DNA of 64,000 bases from contig NZ_KK211144.1 of assembly GCF_000620505.1 (NCBI RefSeq), positions 725,824 to 789,823 of the forward strand. Direction: 5' to 3'. This DNA comes from Sulfitobacter sp. 20_GPM-1509m (lineage in GTDB: Bacteria > Pseudomonadota > Alphaproteobacteria > Rhodobacterales > Rhodobacteraceae). A program made the position numbers and the translations under genes. The notes under the pieces are model-generated. The model worked only from the letters and a program-made list of their open reading frames with translations, was not told the DNA's origin and did not search any database. Of the stretch, positions 18,460 to 26,225 are shown piece after piece; positions within the stretch are counted from its first letter, which is position 1, and each line of letters opens with the position of its first letter.

Positions 18460-18876
18460 CTAATCTGCCCTGAAATGCGCCGCGACCTTGCGCTGGTGGG
18501 GGCGGTTGCGGTGTTCGAACAGGTAGATGCCCTGCCATGTGCCCAGAACCATGCGCCCCGCCGCCACCGGGATCGACAATGACACGGGCAGCATCGCGGC
18601 CTTGATATGTGCAGGCATGTCGTCAGGCCCTTCGTAGGTGTGGGTCAGATAGGACATCGACGGATCGGTTGTGGGCGGCACCAGCCGTGCGAAATAATTG
18701 TGCAGATCGGTCTGCACCTCGGGGTCAGCGTTTTCCTGTATCAACAGCGATGCCGAGGTGTGTTGCACCAGCAGGGTCAGCATCCCGTCCCCCTGCCCGC
18801 GCAGCCATCGTGCGACGGTGTCGGTGAACTCGGTCAGGCCGGGGCCGCGGGTGTCGATCTGGAACTGTGTCTGCAT
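18460..18876 (-). CDS. YjbQ/UPF0047 family protein (thiamine-phosphate synthase-like)
   Basis: This 138-residue protein belongs to the YjbQ family. Members have weak thiamine-phosphate synthase activity and may bind metal or phosphate, but their physiological role is unsettled. The signature HTSASLLIQENADPEV (about residues 42-57) and the C-terminal GTWQGIYLFEHRN motif are present. The ATG at 18876 fits the family N-terminus; an extension to 18963 has no support. Confidence 0.88.
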   Translation of the reverse strand: MQTQFQIDTRGPGLTEFTDTVARWLRGQGDGMLTLLVQHTSASLLIQENADPEVQTDLHNYFARLVPPTTDPSMSYLTHTYEGPDDMPAHIKAAMLPVSLSIPVAAGRMVLGTWQGIYLFEHRNRPHQRKVAAHFRAD

Positions 18877-18929
18877 GGGGTCAGGGTGCCGCAGTGCGGC
18901 CCACGCTGCAAGCGGTTCGGCCCATGGCC

Positions 18930-19337
18930 TTACATCTCGTCGCGCCCGAGCATACCGCCGCACAGGCTCACCGCATGGGCCACAGACAGGTTAGACCCCG
19001 CGTTATATGTCGAGAAGCCCAGAACAACAGCCGTGCGTGGCGTGGCACCCTGAGGCGTCAGCGCAAAGGCCACCGCCTTGTGCCCCGGCGCCGTCTGGCT
19101 GTCACCGCGCGGGGCCACGACATAAAGCCGCGCGCTGCTGGCCGCATTCAACTGGTCGCGCGCATAGTCGCCCGCCGCGCACCACAATTCACGCGCGCCC
19201 GCGCCCTGTGCTTCGATCACCTCGAAGGCATCGCCGGATGTCGGCGCAACGGACAGCCGGTTCTCGGCGGTAAAATCCTGCGCCAGCGCAGGCGTGGCAA
19301 CAGCCAGGGCAATCAGCGTGAAAAGCGGGCGAGACAT
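18930..19337 (-). CDS. Secreted small protein, paralogue 1 of a tandem pair
   Basis: I do not recognise a named family. The 135-residue product has a signal peptide (about residues 1-20, ending TPALAQ). The mature part contains FEVIEAQGAGARELWCAA, then a YVVAPRGDS segment, and a second Cys near the C-terminus (SLCGG). The same pattern occurs in the adjacent gene at 19378-19797, so they arose by tandem duplication. The two conserved Cys suggest a disulfide in the periplasm. Start ATG 19337 is chosen because the signal peptide begins there. The genes are 40 nt apart and probably co-transcribed. Confidence 0.75.
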   Translation of the reverse strand: MSRPLFTLIALAVATPALAQDFTAENRLSVAPTSGDAFEVIEAQGAGARELWCAAGDYARDQLNAASSARLYVVAPRGDSQTAPGHKAVAFALTPQGATPRTAVVLGFSTYNAGSNLSVAHAVSLCGGMLGRDEM

Positions 19338-19377
19338 GAATAAATCCTTTGTGGTCATTGGCATCAGAACGGTCGCA

Positions 19378-19797
19378 TCAGGGAAAGATGTCGCCCGGTT
19401 CGATGATGTTGTCATTGCAGAACTGTTCGGCGTGAATCACCAGAAGGTTGGCACCGGCCACGTCCGTGGTCACCGAATAACCGGTGTTGGCGGCAATGCC
19501 GGGGTCCTGGGTGGAAAATGTCACGCCCTTGGCTCCGGCTTCGGTCTTGGCAGGACCACGCGGCGTCACGATGTAGATGCGCCCGCGTTGCTTGCCCAGA
19601 TCGTTGATCGCGTAATTTGCCGCTGCGCACCAAATCCCGCGTGGCCCGACGCCGTCCTTTTCGATCACCTCGAATGTCGTGGCCGAAAGCGGGTTTACAT
19701 CCAGTTTTGACGGAAAATACAGACCAAAGACTTGGGCATTAGCAGACACGGCAGTCAGGGCCAGCGCCACGCCGGCGGCAAGCGGAAAGCGGGACAT
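19378..19797 (-). CDS. Secreted small protein, paralogue 2 of a tandem pair
   Basis: This 139-residue protein has a signal peptide (MSRFPLAAG to SANAQ) and shares with its neighbour the segments FEVIEKDGVG, WCAAANYA and YIVTPRGP, plus a C-terminal Cys (EQFCND). The ATG at 19797 is preferred over 19815 because AGGAGA lies 6 nt upstream of it. Function is unknown. It is the promoter-proximal gene of the pair and is divergent from the SDR gene. Confidence 0.75.
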   Translation of the reverse strand: MSRFPLAAGVALALTAVSANAQVFGLYFPSKLDVNPLSATTFEVIEKDGVGPRGIWCAAANYAINDLGKQRGRIYIVTPRGPAKTEAGAKGVTFSTQDPGIAANTGYSVTTDVAGANLLVIHAEQFCNDNIIEPGDIFP

Positions 19798-19826
19798 GAG
19801 AGTTCTCCTGTTCATCAGAGCAGATA

Positions 19827-19842
19827 ATATAAGAGCTTATAT
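19827..19842. promoter_or_regulatory. Inverted repeat in the divergent region upstream of the secreted pair
   Basis: ATATAAG (19827-19833) and CTTATAT (19836-19842) are complementary arms around a 2-bp centre, in an AT-rich stretch about 30 nt upstream of the start at 19797. It may be an operator or simply part of a promoter. Confidence 0.3.
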
Positions 19843-19935
19843 AGCGCTCAGCGGCGGCATCCCCAATCACATGCCTGTAACTGAACATATCAGCGACTGA
19901 GGCGTTGGTGGCGTAACGCACTTAAGGAGACAGAT

Positions 19936-20610
19936 ATGACAAGCAAGACAATCTTCATCACCGGCGCATCCTCTGGCATCGGGGCGGCCACGGCACGGGC
20001 CGCAGCCCAGGCGGGCTGGAATGTCGGTCTGTTTGCCCGCTCGAAGGACAAGCTGGCTGCGCTGGTGGACGAAATCGGTGATCAGGCCATGGCCCTGCCC
20101 GGCGACGCCACCGATCTGGACCAGCAACAGAACGCGATCGACAAGCTTGCGGCGAAGTTCGGCGGCGTTCATGCGGCCTATGCCAACGCGGGGATGGGGC
20201 TGAACACGCCGGGCACCGAAAACGGTGACCCGCAGGAATGGCAGGACCTGATACACCTGAATATCCTGGCCCTGCTCTACACGGCCAAAGTCGCGATACC
20301 GCACCTGAAACCGGTCAAAGGACATATGGTCCTGACAGGATCAGCCGCTGGCCGCACCCATATCAAGGGATCGATTTACGGCGCGTCCAAATGGTTCGTG
20401 CATGGCTATGGCGGCAATCTGGCCGACGAAATGAAGGAATGGGGCGGGCGTTGCACGGTCATCGCACCCGGCATGGTCAACACGGCCTTCTTTGACGAAG
20501 GCAAACCCGACAAGTTGCAACCCGAGGACGTGGCCGACGCTGTGGTGCACGCGCTGAACGCCAACCCACGCAACACGGTGCGTGAAGTGTTCCTGATGCC
20601 GACGCAGTGA
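19936..20610 (+). CDS. Short-chain dehydrogenase/reductase (SDR)
   Basis: This 224-residue classical SDR has the NAD(P)-binding motif TGASSGIG (residues 9-16), NAG near 82, a catalytic Ser in LTGSAAG, and the YGASK active-site Tyr/Lys near 151-155. The length is slightly short for the family (about 240-250), but the fold appears complete. AAGGAG (19923-19928) precedes the ATG at 19936. The substrate cannot be inferred from neighbours. Confidence 0.88.
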   Translation: MTSKTIFITGASSGIGAATARAAAQAGWNVGLFARSKDKLAALVDEIGDQAMALPGDATDLDQQQNAIDKLAAKFGGVHAAYANAGMGLNTPGTENGDPQEWQDLIHLNILALLYTAKVAIPHLKPVKGHMVLTGSAAGRTHIKGSIYGASKWFVHGYGGNLADEMKEWGGRCTVIAPGMVNTAFFDEGKPDKLQPEDVADAVVHALNANPRNTVREVFLMPTQ

Positions 20611-20618
20611 CGCAACCG

Positions 20619-21074
20619 TCAGGGCGTGGTGTCGATGAACCGCGCCCTGACGTCCGGTCCGGGCACCATGCACGTGTCATAGCGGCCAAACAGACGATAG
20701 CGATTGCGTGCAATAGCGCGGTACAGAGGGTGGCGGATCGGTGCGGGAATGAACCGCACGACCGACAGCGCGCGCCACGGCCAGCCCAGCGCCGATATGG
20801 CTGCAGCAAAGGAATCCAGTTTTTCGTAGATGCGCCCGTTCACGATCACCAGATTGGTCTGAAATTCGGTCGGGTTCAGATCCAGCGCGCGGTACAGCGC
20901 CTGCCCCAGCGGCGATTGCGCCGTGGCAAAGCAGAACCGTTCAGCGTGGTCATGGCGCAGGACAAAGCGGAAGAACCCCGAGCAGAGCACACATTCCCCG
21001 TCAAAAACAATCAGGTCGCGGCCCGCAAGGACCGCGACCTGTGTTGGTGGCAGAACGTCAACCGGACGAGACAT
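20619..21074 (-). CDS. DUF393 (DCC family) thiol-disulfide oxidoreductase-like protein
   Basis: This 151-residue protein shows the family motif FDGECVLC (about residues 25-32), a thioredoxin-like CxxC variant preceded by DG. Members of DUF393 are predicted cytosolic redox proteins of unknown partner. It lies directly downstream of rpoD (12-nt gap) on the same strand and may be read through from it. Confidence 0.85.
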   Translation of the reverse strand: MSRPVDVLPPTQVAVLAGRDLIVFDGECVLCSGFFRFVLRHDHAERFCFATAQSPLGQALYRALDLNPTEFQTNLVIVNGRIYEKLDSFAAAISALGWPWRALSVVRFIPAPIRHPLYRAIARNRYRLFGRYDTCMVPGPDVRARFIDTTP

Positions 21075-21086
21075 GGTCCCCCGTCC

Positions 21087-23072
21087 TTACTGGTCCAGGA
21101 ACGAACGCAGCTTGCGCGACCGGCTGGGGTGTTTCAGCTTGCGCAGCGCCTTGGCCTCGATCTGACGGATACGTTCGCGGGTCACGCTGAACTGCTGGCC
21201 GACCTCTTCGAGCGTGTGATCGGTGTTCATGCCGATGCCGAAACGCATCCGCAAAACACGTTCTTCACGCGGGGTAAGCGAGGCCAGAACCCGTGTCGTC
21301 GTTTCCTTGAGGTTTTCCTGAATTGCGCTGTCCAGCGGCAGCACGGCATTCTTGTCCTCGATGAAATCGCCCAATTGGCTGTCTTCCTCGTCGCCGATGG
21401 GCGTTTCGAGCGAAATCGGCTCCTTGGCGATTTTCATCACCTTGCGGACCTTCTCCAGCGGCATCTGCAGCTTTTCGGCCAGTTCTTCCGGCGTCGGCTC
21501 GCGGCCTATCTCGTGCAGCATCTGGCGTCCGGTGCGGACCAGCTTGTTGATGGTCTCGATCATGTGGACCGGAATACGGATCGTGCGCGCCTGGTCAGCA
21601 ATCGACCGGGTGATCGCCTGACGGATCCACCAGGTCGCATAGGTCGAGAATTTATAGCCGCGACGATATTCGAATTTATCGACGGCCTTCATCAGGCCGA
21701 TGTTGCCTTCCTGGATCAGGTCCAGGAATTGCAGACCGCGGTTGGTGTATTTCTTGGCGATCGAGATCACCAGACGCAGGTTCGCCTCGACCATTTCCTT
21801 CTTGGCCTGACGGGCTTCTTTCTCGCCCTTCTGGACCTGCTGGACGATGCGACGGAATTCGGAGATGTCCAGACCGACATACTGGCCGACCTGCGCCATA
21901 TCCGAACGCAGTTCCTCGACCTTGTCCGCCGAGCGTTCGATGAACATCTGCCAGCCGCGGCCGGACTTTTCGCCCATCCGCTCCATCCAGTTGGGGTCAA
22001 GCTCGTAGCCGCGATAGGCGTCGACGAATTCCTTGCGGTTGATGCGCGCCTGATCCGCCAGTTTCACGATGGCGCTGTCGATCTGCATGATGCGGCGGTT
22101 GATGCCGTACAGCTGGTCGATCAGGGCTTCGATACGGTTGTTGTGCAAGTGCAGTTCATTCACCAGCAGCACGATCTCGGAGCGCAGCTTTTGATAGGTG
22201 GTCTCGTCCACCTCGCTAAAGCTGGAGTCCTCGTTCAGCGTGGCCGAGATCCGGCTGTCCTGCATTTCGGACAATTTGACGTAATCATCGGCGATGATGT
22301 CGAGCGCTTCCAGAACCTGCGGTTTCAGCGCGGCTTCCATCGCGGCCAGCGACATGTTGGCCTGTTCGTCTTCGTCATCGTCGTCGTCGCGGGCAATCGG
22401 GTTGCCGTCGGCGTCCAGCTCGGTCTTGGCGCCTTCGCCTGATTTCTGGCTGTCCGCGCTGCCACCCGAAACGACCGGCTCGTTGCCAACGTCATCGCCC
22501 AACTGGTCGCCGAACGTTGCCTCAAGGTCGATCACATCGCGCAGAAGAATGTCTTCGCTCAGAAGTTCGTCACGCCAGATGGTAATCGCCTGAAAGGTCA
22601 GCGGGCTTTCGCAAAGGCCCGCGATCATGGTGTTGCGCCCGGCCTCGATGCGCTTGGCGATGGCAATCTCGCCCTCGCGGCTCAGCAATTCGACGCTGCC
22701 CATCTCGCGCAGGTACATGCGCACCGGGTCGTCGGTACGGTCCAGTTTTTCGGACGTGCCCGAACCCAGCGTGATCTCGCGGGTGCCTTCGGTGGTCGTA
22801 AGCTCGGTCGAGCCCTTGCCCTCTTCGTCCTCGGCTTCCTCGTCCTCGATGATGTTGATACCCATTTCGGACAGCATCGACATCACGTCTTCGATTTGCT
22901 CGGAACTGACCTGATCGGGGGGCAGGACGTGGTTCAGCTGATCATAGGTAATATAGCCCTTCTCACGGGCTTCGGCGATCATCTTCTTGACGGCCGCCTG
23001 GCTCATGTCGAGCGAGTGACCGGTATCGGAATCGTCGGTCTTGGCGTCGTCGTTTGTGTCTTTCGCGGCCAT
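21087..23072 (-). CDS. rpoD: RNA polymerase primary sigma factor (sigma-70)
   Basis: This 661-residue housekeeping sigma factor has region 1.1 (about 20-95), an acidic stretch and non-conserved region (about 190-400), region 2 with [21 protein letters not shown] truncated here to its key part WWIRQAI (binds the -10 element), region 3, and region 4 with the helix-turn-helix [17 protein letters not shown] near the C-terminus (binds the -35 element). The ATG at 23072 is chosen because AGGAG lies 6 nt upstream. It follows dnaG, as in the macromolecular synthesis operon, though rpsU is absent. Confidence 0.97.
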   Translation of the reverse strand: MAAKDTNDDAKTDDSDTGHSLDMSQAAVKKMIAEAREKGYITYDQLNHVLPPDQVSSEQIEDVMSMLSEMGINIIEDEEAEDEEGKGSTELTTTEGTREITLGSGTSEKLDRTDDPVRMYLREMGSVELLSREGEIAIAKRIEAGRNTMIAGLCESPLTFQAITIWRDELLSEDILLRDVIDLEATFGDQLGDDVGNEPVVSGGSADSQKSGEGAKTELDADGNPIARDDDDDEDEQANMSLAAMEAALKPQVLEALDIIADDYVKLSEMQDSRISATLNEDSSFSEVDETTYQKLRSEIVLLVNELHLHNNRIEALIDQLYGINRRIMQIDSAIVKLADQARINRKEFVDAYRGYELDPNWMERMGEKSGRGWQMFIERSADKVEELRSDMAQVGQYVGLDISEFRRIVQQVQKGEKEARQAKKEMVEANLRLVISIAKKYTNRGLQFLDLIQEGNIGLMKAVDKFEYRRGYKFSTYATWWIRQAITRSIADQARTIRIPVHMIETINKLVRTGRQMLHEIGREPTPEELAEKLQMPLEKVRKVMKIAKEPISLETPIGDEEDSQLGDFIEDKNAVLPLDSAIQENLKETTTRVLASLTPREERVLRMRFGIGMNTDHTLEEVGQQFSVTRERIRQIEAKALRKLKHPSRSRKLRSFLDQ

Positions 23073-23101
23073 CGGTTGCTCCTGTTCAAGCACTCCTGTC
23101 G

Positions 23102-23160
23102 CGAATCACCCTCAAGTGATTCGGCTAACAGGGAATCATTCACGATTCGGGTGATTCGGC
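23102..23160 (-). promoter_or_regulatory. Repeat-rich leader upstream of rpoD
   Basis: The dnaG-rpoD gap contains CGAATCAC (23102-23109) paired with GTGATTCG (23116-23123), a second copy of GTGATTCGGC (23151-23160; first copy 23116-23125), and further GAATCA/GATTC words between. These form hairpins in the rpoD leader RNA and may influence termination after dnaG or rpoD expression. Confidence 0.4.
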
Positions 23161-23206
23161 CACCCGTGTAACGGCATTTCCTCAAGGAATCCCAACGAAA
23201 ACCTTG

Positions 23207-25192
23207 TTAGTGTTGTTTTCTGCCCCGCTTTGAGAAGTCGATAGCGTCGAACATAGCCCGACTGCGGGTCACTTCATCTTTTTCCATCTTCACGCCGTTG
23301 TCGGCGGTTACAAAGTCTCCGCTGCCCTCTTTCTGGGTGCTGCGGTTGGCGCTGTCTGCGGCTTCGGCCGCCCGGCTCAGCCGCCATGTCACGCCTTCGT
23401 CCGCCACGCCGGTCAGATCTTCGGCGGCATCGGCAATTTCGGCGTCCAGCCCACGCGCTGCGGAAAGTTTTGCAAGCTCTTCGGCCACGGTGATCCGGGC
23501 CATGTCGGCGTTGCCGGGTGTGCGAATGCATGGGACGATTGCCACATGGCTTGCATTCAACAGGTTTTCAAGGGCTTCGGGCCCGCGTGCGCTGGAAATC
23601 TTTTCGCGCAACACCTCTGCGCCCTCATGCGCGTGGCGCAGGATCAGGTCGCGCAAGGCGGCGTTGTCGGGGTTGATGCAACGCAGCCTTTCCAGTGGAG
23701 TTTCAAAGCTTTCCACCACTTCCGGGCAAGAGATCAAGGCCGCCAGAATGACCGATTCGCGCAAAATATGGGTCACGCTGTCGCCCGTGCCTGTGGCCAG
23801 CACCGAGGATTTCGTCGATTGCAAAGGCACCGGCTCGGGCTGCCATTTGCCAAAGCCGCCCCCCGTGCGCTGCCCGCCTGTCCGGCGCTGGCCTGACGGC
23901 GCGCGCTGAGGGCGGAACAGCTGGAAACGCAGTTCCTTGATTTCCTGCCCATAGTGGTTGCGGATCGAGGGATCGGCGATGGTCTTGATCTTTTCGCGCA
24001 GCGCCTTGTCCAGCGCCGCCTTGCGTTCCGGGCTGTCGAAGACGCGGCCTTCGGTCTCGCGTTGCCACAGCAAACGAACCATCGGCATGGCCCCGTCCAG
24101 CAGCTTTTGCAGCGCGGGCGCACCCGCCGATTTCAGCAGGTCGTCGGGGTCCTGCCCTTCGGGCATCATTGCAAAGCGCAGCGACTGCCCCGCCTCAAGC
24201 AGCGGCAAGGCAAGATCGATCAACCGCATCGCCGCGCGCAGGCCTGCCGTGTCACCGTCCAGCGCGATGATTGGCTCGGGCGCCACGCGCCACAGCATTT
24301 GCAGCTGGCTTTCGGTGATCGCAGTGCCCAACGGGGCAACGGCCGCTTCGAATCCCGCCTCGGACAGGGCGATGACATCCATGTACCCTTCGGCCACGAT
24401 CAGCGGCTGGCCCTTGCCTGCGGCAGTGCGCGCGGGGCCGTGGTTGTACAGGCTTCGCCCCTTGTCGAACAGCTCGGTTTCGGGCGAGTTCAGGTATTTG
24501 GCGTTGTCGTTCGGGTCCATCGCGCGGCCGCCAAAGGCGGTGCAGCGCCCGCGCGCATCGCGGATCGGGAACATGATGCGGCCCCGGAACGTGTCATAGG
24601 GCTTGCCGCCCTTCTGGCTGGGTTTGGCCAACCCCGCGCCGATGATCAGCTCATCGCTGATGTTCTTCGACTTCAGGTGATCCCACAGCCCTTGCCACAC
24701 ATCGGGGGCAAAGCCGATCTCCCAGCGGTCCAGCGCCTGCTGGCTCAGCCCGCGCCGCTCCAGATAGGCCCGCGCATCCGCCGCCGCGCCGGTTTTCAGT
24801 TGCAGCCGGTAGTATTGGACCGCCTGCTCCATGACCTCGGCCAGTTGCGTGCGGGTGTCGGCCTTTTGCTGGGCCTGCGGATCACGCTGGGGCATCGGCA
24901 TCCCGGCCTCGCCCGCCAGAATGCGCACGGCTTCCATAAAGTCGACGTTCTCCGTCTCGCGGACAAAGGAAATCGCATCGCCCTTGGCGTGGCAGCCAAA
25001 GCAATAATAGAAGCCCTTGCGGTCATCGACGTGAAAGCTGGCGGATTTTTCCTGATGGAACGGGCATGGCGCCCACAGGTCGCCCTTGGCCTGATTGGAT
25101 TTGCGGCTGTCCCACATGACCTTGCGGCCCACAACCTGTCCCAGGCTGAGGCGGGTGCGCAGTTCGTCAAGGAATCCGGGGGGCAGGCTCAT
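23207..25192 (-). CDS. dnaG: DNA primase
   Basis: This 661-residue primase makes RNA primers at the replication fork. The N-terminal CHC2 zinc finger is visible (C43, H46, C64, C67, in CPFH and CFGCHAKGD). The central TOPRIM domain has the metal-binding segments VAEGYMDVIAL and IALDGDTAG (about 265-345). The C-terminal part (after 430, Gly/Arg-rich linker) would bind DnaB helicase. The ATG at 25192 fits the family N-terminus. Confidence 0.97.
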   Translation of the reverse strand: MSLPPGFLDELRTRLSLGQVVGRKVMWDSRKSNQAKGDLWAPCPFHQEKSASFHVDDRKGFYYCFGCHAKGDAISFVRETENVDFMEAVRILAGEAGMPMPQRDPQAQQKADTRTQLAEVMEQAVQYYRLQLKTGAAADARAYLERRGLSQQALDRWEIGFAPDVWQGLWDHLKSKNISDELIIGAGLAKPSQKGGKPYDTFRGRIMFPIRDARGRCTAFGGRAMDPNDNAKYLNSPETELFDKGRSLYNHGPARTAAGKGQPLIVAEGYMDVIALSEAGFEAAVAPLGTAITESQLQMLWRVAPEPIIALDGDTAGLRAAMRLIDLALPLLEAGQSLRFAMMPEGQDPDDLLKSAGAPALQKLLDGAMPMVRLLWQRETEGRVFDSPERKAALDKALREKIKTIADPSIRNHYGQEIKELRFQLFRPQRAPSGQRRTGGQRTGGGFGKWQPEPVPLQSTKSSVLATGTGDSVTHILRESVILAALISCPEVVESFETPLERLRCINPDNAALRDLILRHAHEGAEVLREKISSARGPEALENLLNASHVAIVPCIRTPGNADMARITVAEELAKLSAARGLDAEIADAAEDLTGVADEGVTWRLSRAAEAADSANRSTQKEGSGDFVTADNGVKMEKDEVTRSRAMFDAIDFSKRGRKQH

Positions 25193-25264
25193 GCCCTATT
25201 ATATCGTATCGCTGCGCGTCAGAGTCCAGACGCGGCGCGATGTGACATCAATTCAGGCGGACCA

Positions 25265-25316
25265 CCCCGCCGGGACAGCGGGAGCCTCCGGCGGGGATAT
25301 TTTGGGCCAAAAGAAG
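25265..25316. repeat. REP-like intergenic hairpin element
   Basis: CCCCGCCGG (25265-25273) is perfectly complementary to CCGGCGGGG (25288-25296) and is followed by ATATTTTGGGCCAAAAGAAG, in which TTTTGG/CCAAAA forms a second short stem. From memory, very similar sequences recur between genes in Rhodobacteraceae genomes. Placed between dnaG and the secreted-protein gene, it could act as a bidirectional terminator or be a dispersed repeat. Only one copy is seen in this window. Confidence 0.6.
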
Positions 25317-25324
25317 CAGCGCGC

Positions 25325-25633
25325 TTATTGTTGCAGGCAAAGTTCCGACCATGCGGCGGCAAAATCCTTGGTTTTCAGGTCCTTGCGGGCTTGTTCATAC
25401 ACCCATGGGGTGATGATCGGGATCGCGGCATTGTAGCCTTCGGGCCAGTTGGGCGCGCCGGCCAGGATGGTTTCGGACACCTTTTGCTCTTTCACCCCGT
25501 CCAGACGCGCGGCCTGCACCGCGGAGACGATGGCGGCCTGATAGGCACAGCTTTGTTCCTTGGTGTCAGCGGCCGTTGCGGCGTTGGACAGGCCGACGGT
25601 GGCCAGTGTGGCAATCATTAACATACGTTTCAT
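25325..25633 (-). CDS. Small secreted protein of unknown function
   Basis: The 102-residue product has a signal peptide (about 1-22, ending NAATAAD). The mature protein of about 80 residues has two Cys (near 29 and 99), a likely disulfide. I do not recognise a family. It lies downstream of soxG on the same strand (39-nt gap) and could be the last gene of the sarcosine oxidase operon or independent. Confidence 0.65.
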   Translation of the reverse strand: MKRMLMIATLATVGLSNAATAADTKEQSCAYQAAIVSAVQAARLDGVKEQKVSETILAGAPNWPEGYNAAIPIITPWVYEQARKDLKTKDFAAAWSELCLQQ

Positions 25634-25672
25634 ATCGGGCCTCTTCGGACTGCGATTGGTGTTTGGGGCAAC

Positions 25673-26221
25673 CTAGTGCCGTGCGGCCAGGCTTTCCATT
25701 GCTGTTACAAGATCGTGAACCAGTGTTGCAGCCATGCTGCGGAACACGAGGATCAGAAAGCTGTCCGGCCCGGTGCGGGTGATCGAGGCGTTCAAATGGC
25801 CCAGCTGGGTGCGGGCGGTGTGACCCTGCTTGAAAGCGGCAGGCCGCAAGTCGATCGGCACCAGCCGCGCCAGAACTGCACCCGCGTCGTCCCCCGACAG
25901 GGTGACACAGGCCCATGCGTCGGATTGGTCCGTCAGCGCAGCGAGATCGCCCAAGCCTGGGTCGGGCGCGGGCCCTGCCAGCAAGGCGATGTCGCGGCCA
26001 AACCAGATCGCGCGCGCGCCCGTCTTGCCGGTGGCGCGGTTGGGGGCCGGAAAGGCCATCCCATGTGCGGCCTTGAGCGCGTCAGAGATCGCGGCCCCCT
26101 TGAACGGGGCCACCGATGTCAGCGTGCCAAGGTCGGTTTCCGTCAAGGTGCAGGTGCCCAGTGTTTTGGGCAGCAGCCCGTAACAGGGCGACGTGGCGGT
26201 CAGGGTCAGTGTATCAGCCAT
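25673..26221 (-). CDS. soxG: Sarcosine oxidase gamma subunit
   Basis: This 182-residue protein matches the gamma subunit of heterotetrameric sarcosine oxidase, which helps hold the tetrahydrofolate-dependent alpha subunit. The start ATG at 26221 lies 4 nt after the soxA stop; the longer frame to 26380 reads into soxA. Sequence conservation in this subunit is low, so the call leans on position: soxB-soxD-soxA-soxG is the standard order. Confidence 0.85.
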   Translation of the reverse strand: MADTLTLTATSPCYGLLPKTLGTCTLTETDLGTLTSVAPFKGAAISDALKAAHGMAFPAPNRATGKTGARAIWFGRDIALLAGPAPDPGLGDLAALTDQSDAWACVTLSGDDAGAVLARLVPIDLRPAAFKQGHTARTQLGHLNASITRTGPDSFLILVFRSMAATLVHDLVTAMESLAARH

Positions 26222-26225
26222 ATCA

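Noticed and set aside
20607..22442. A 611-codon plus-strand open frame across rpoD
   Set aside because: It is antisense to rpoD and shows no domain resemblance.
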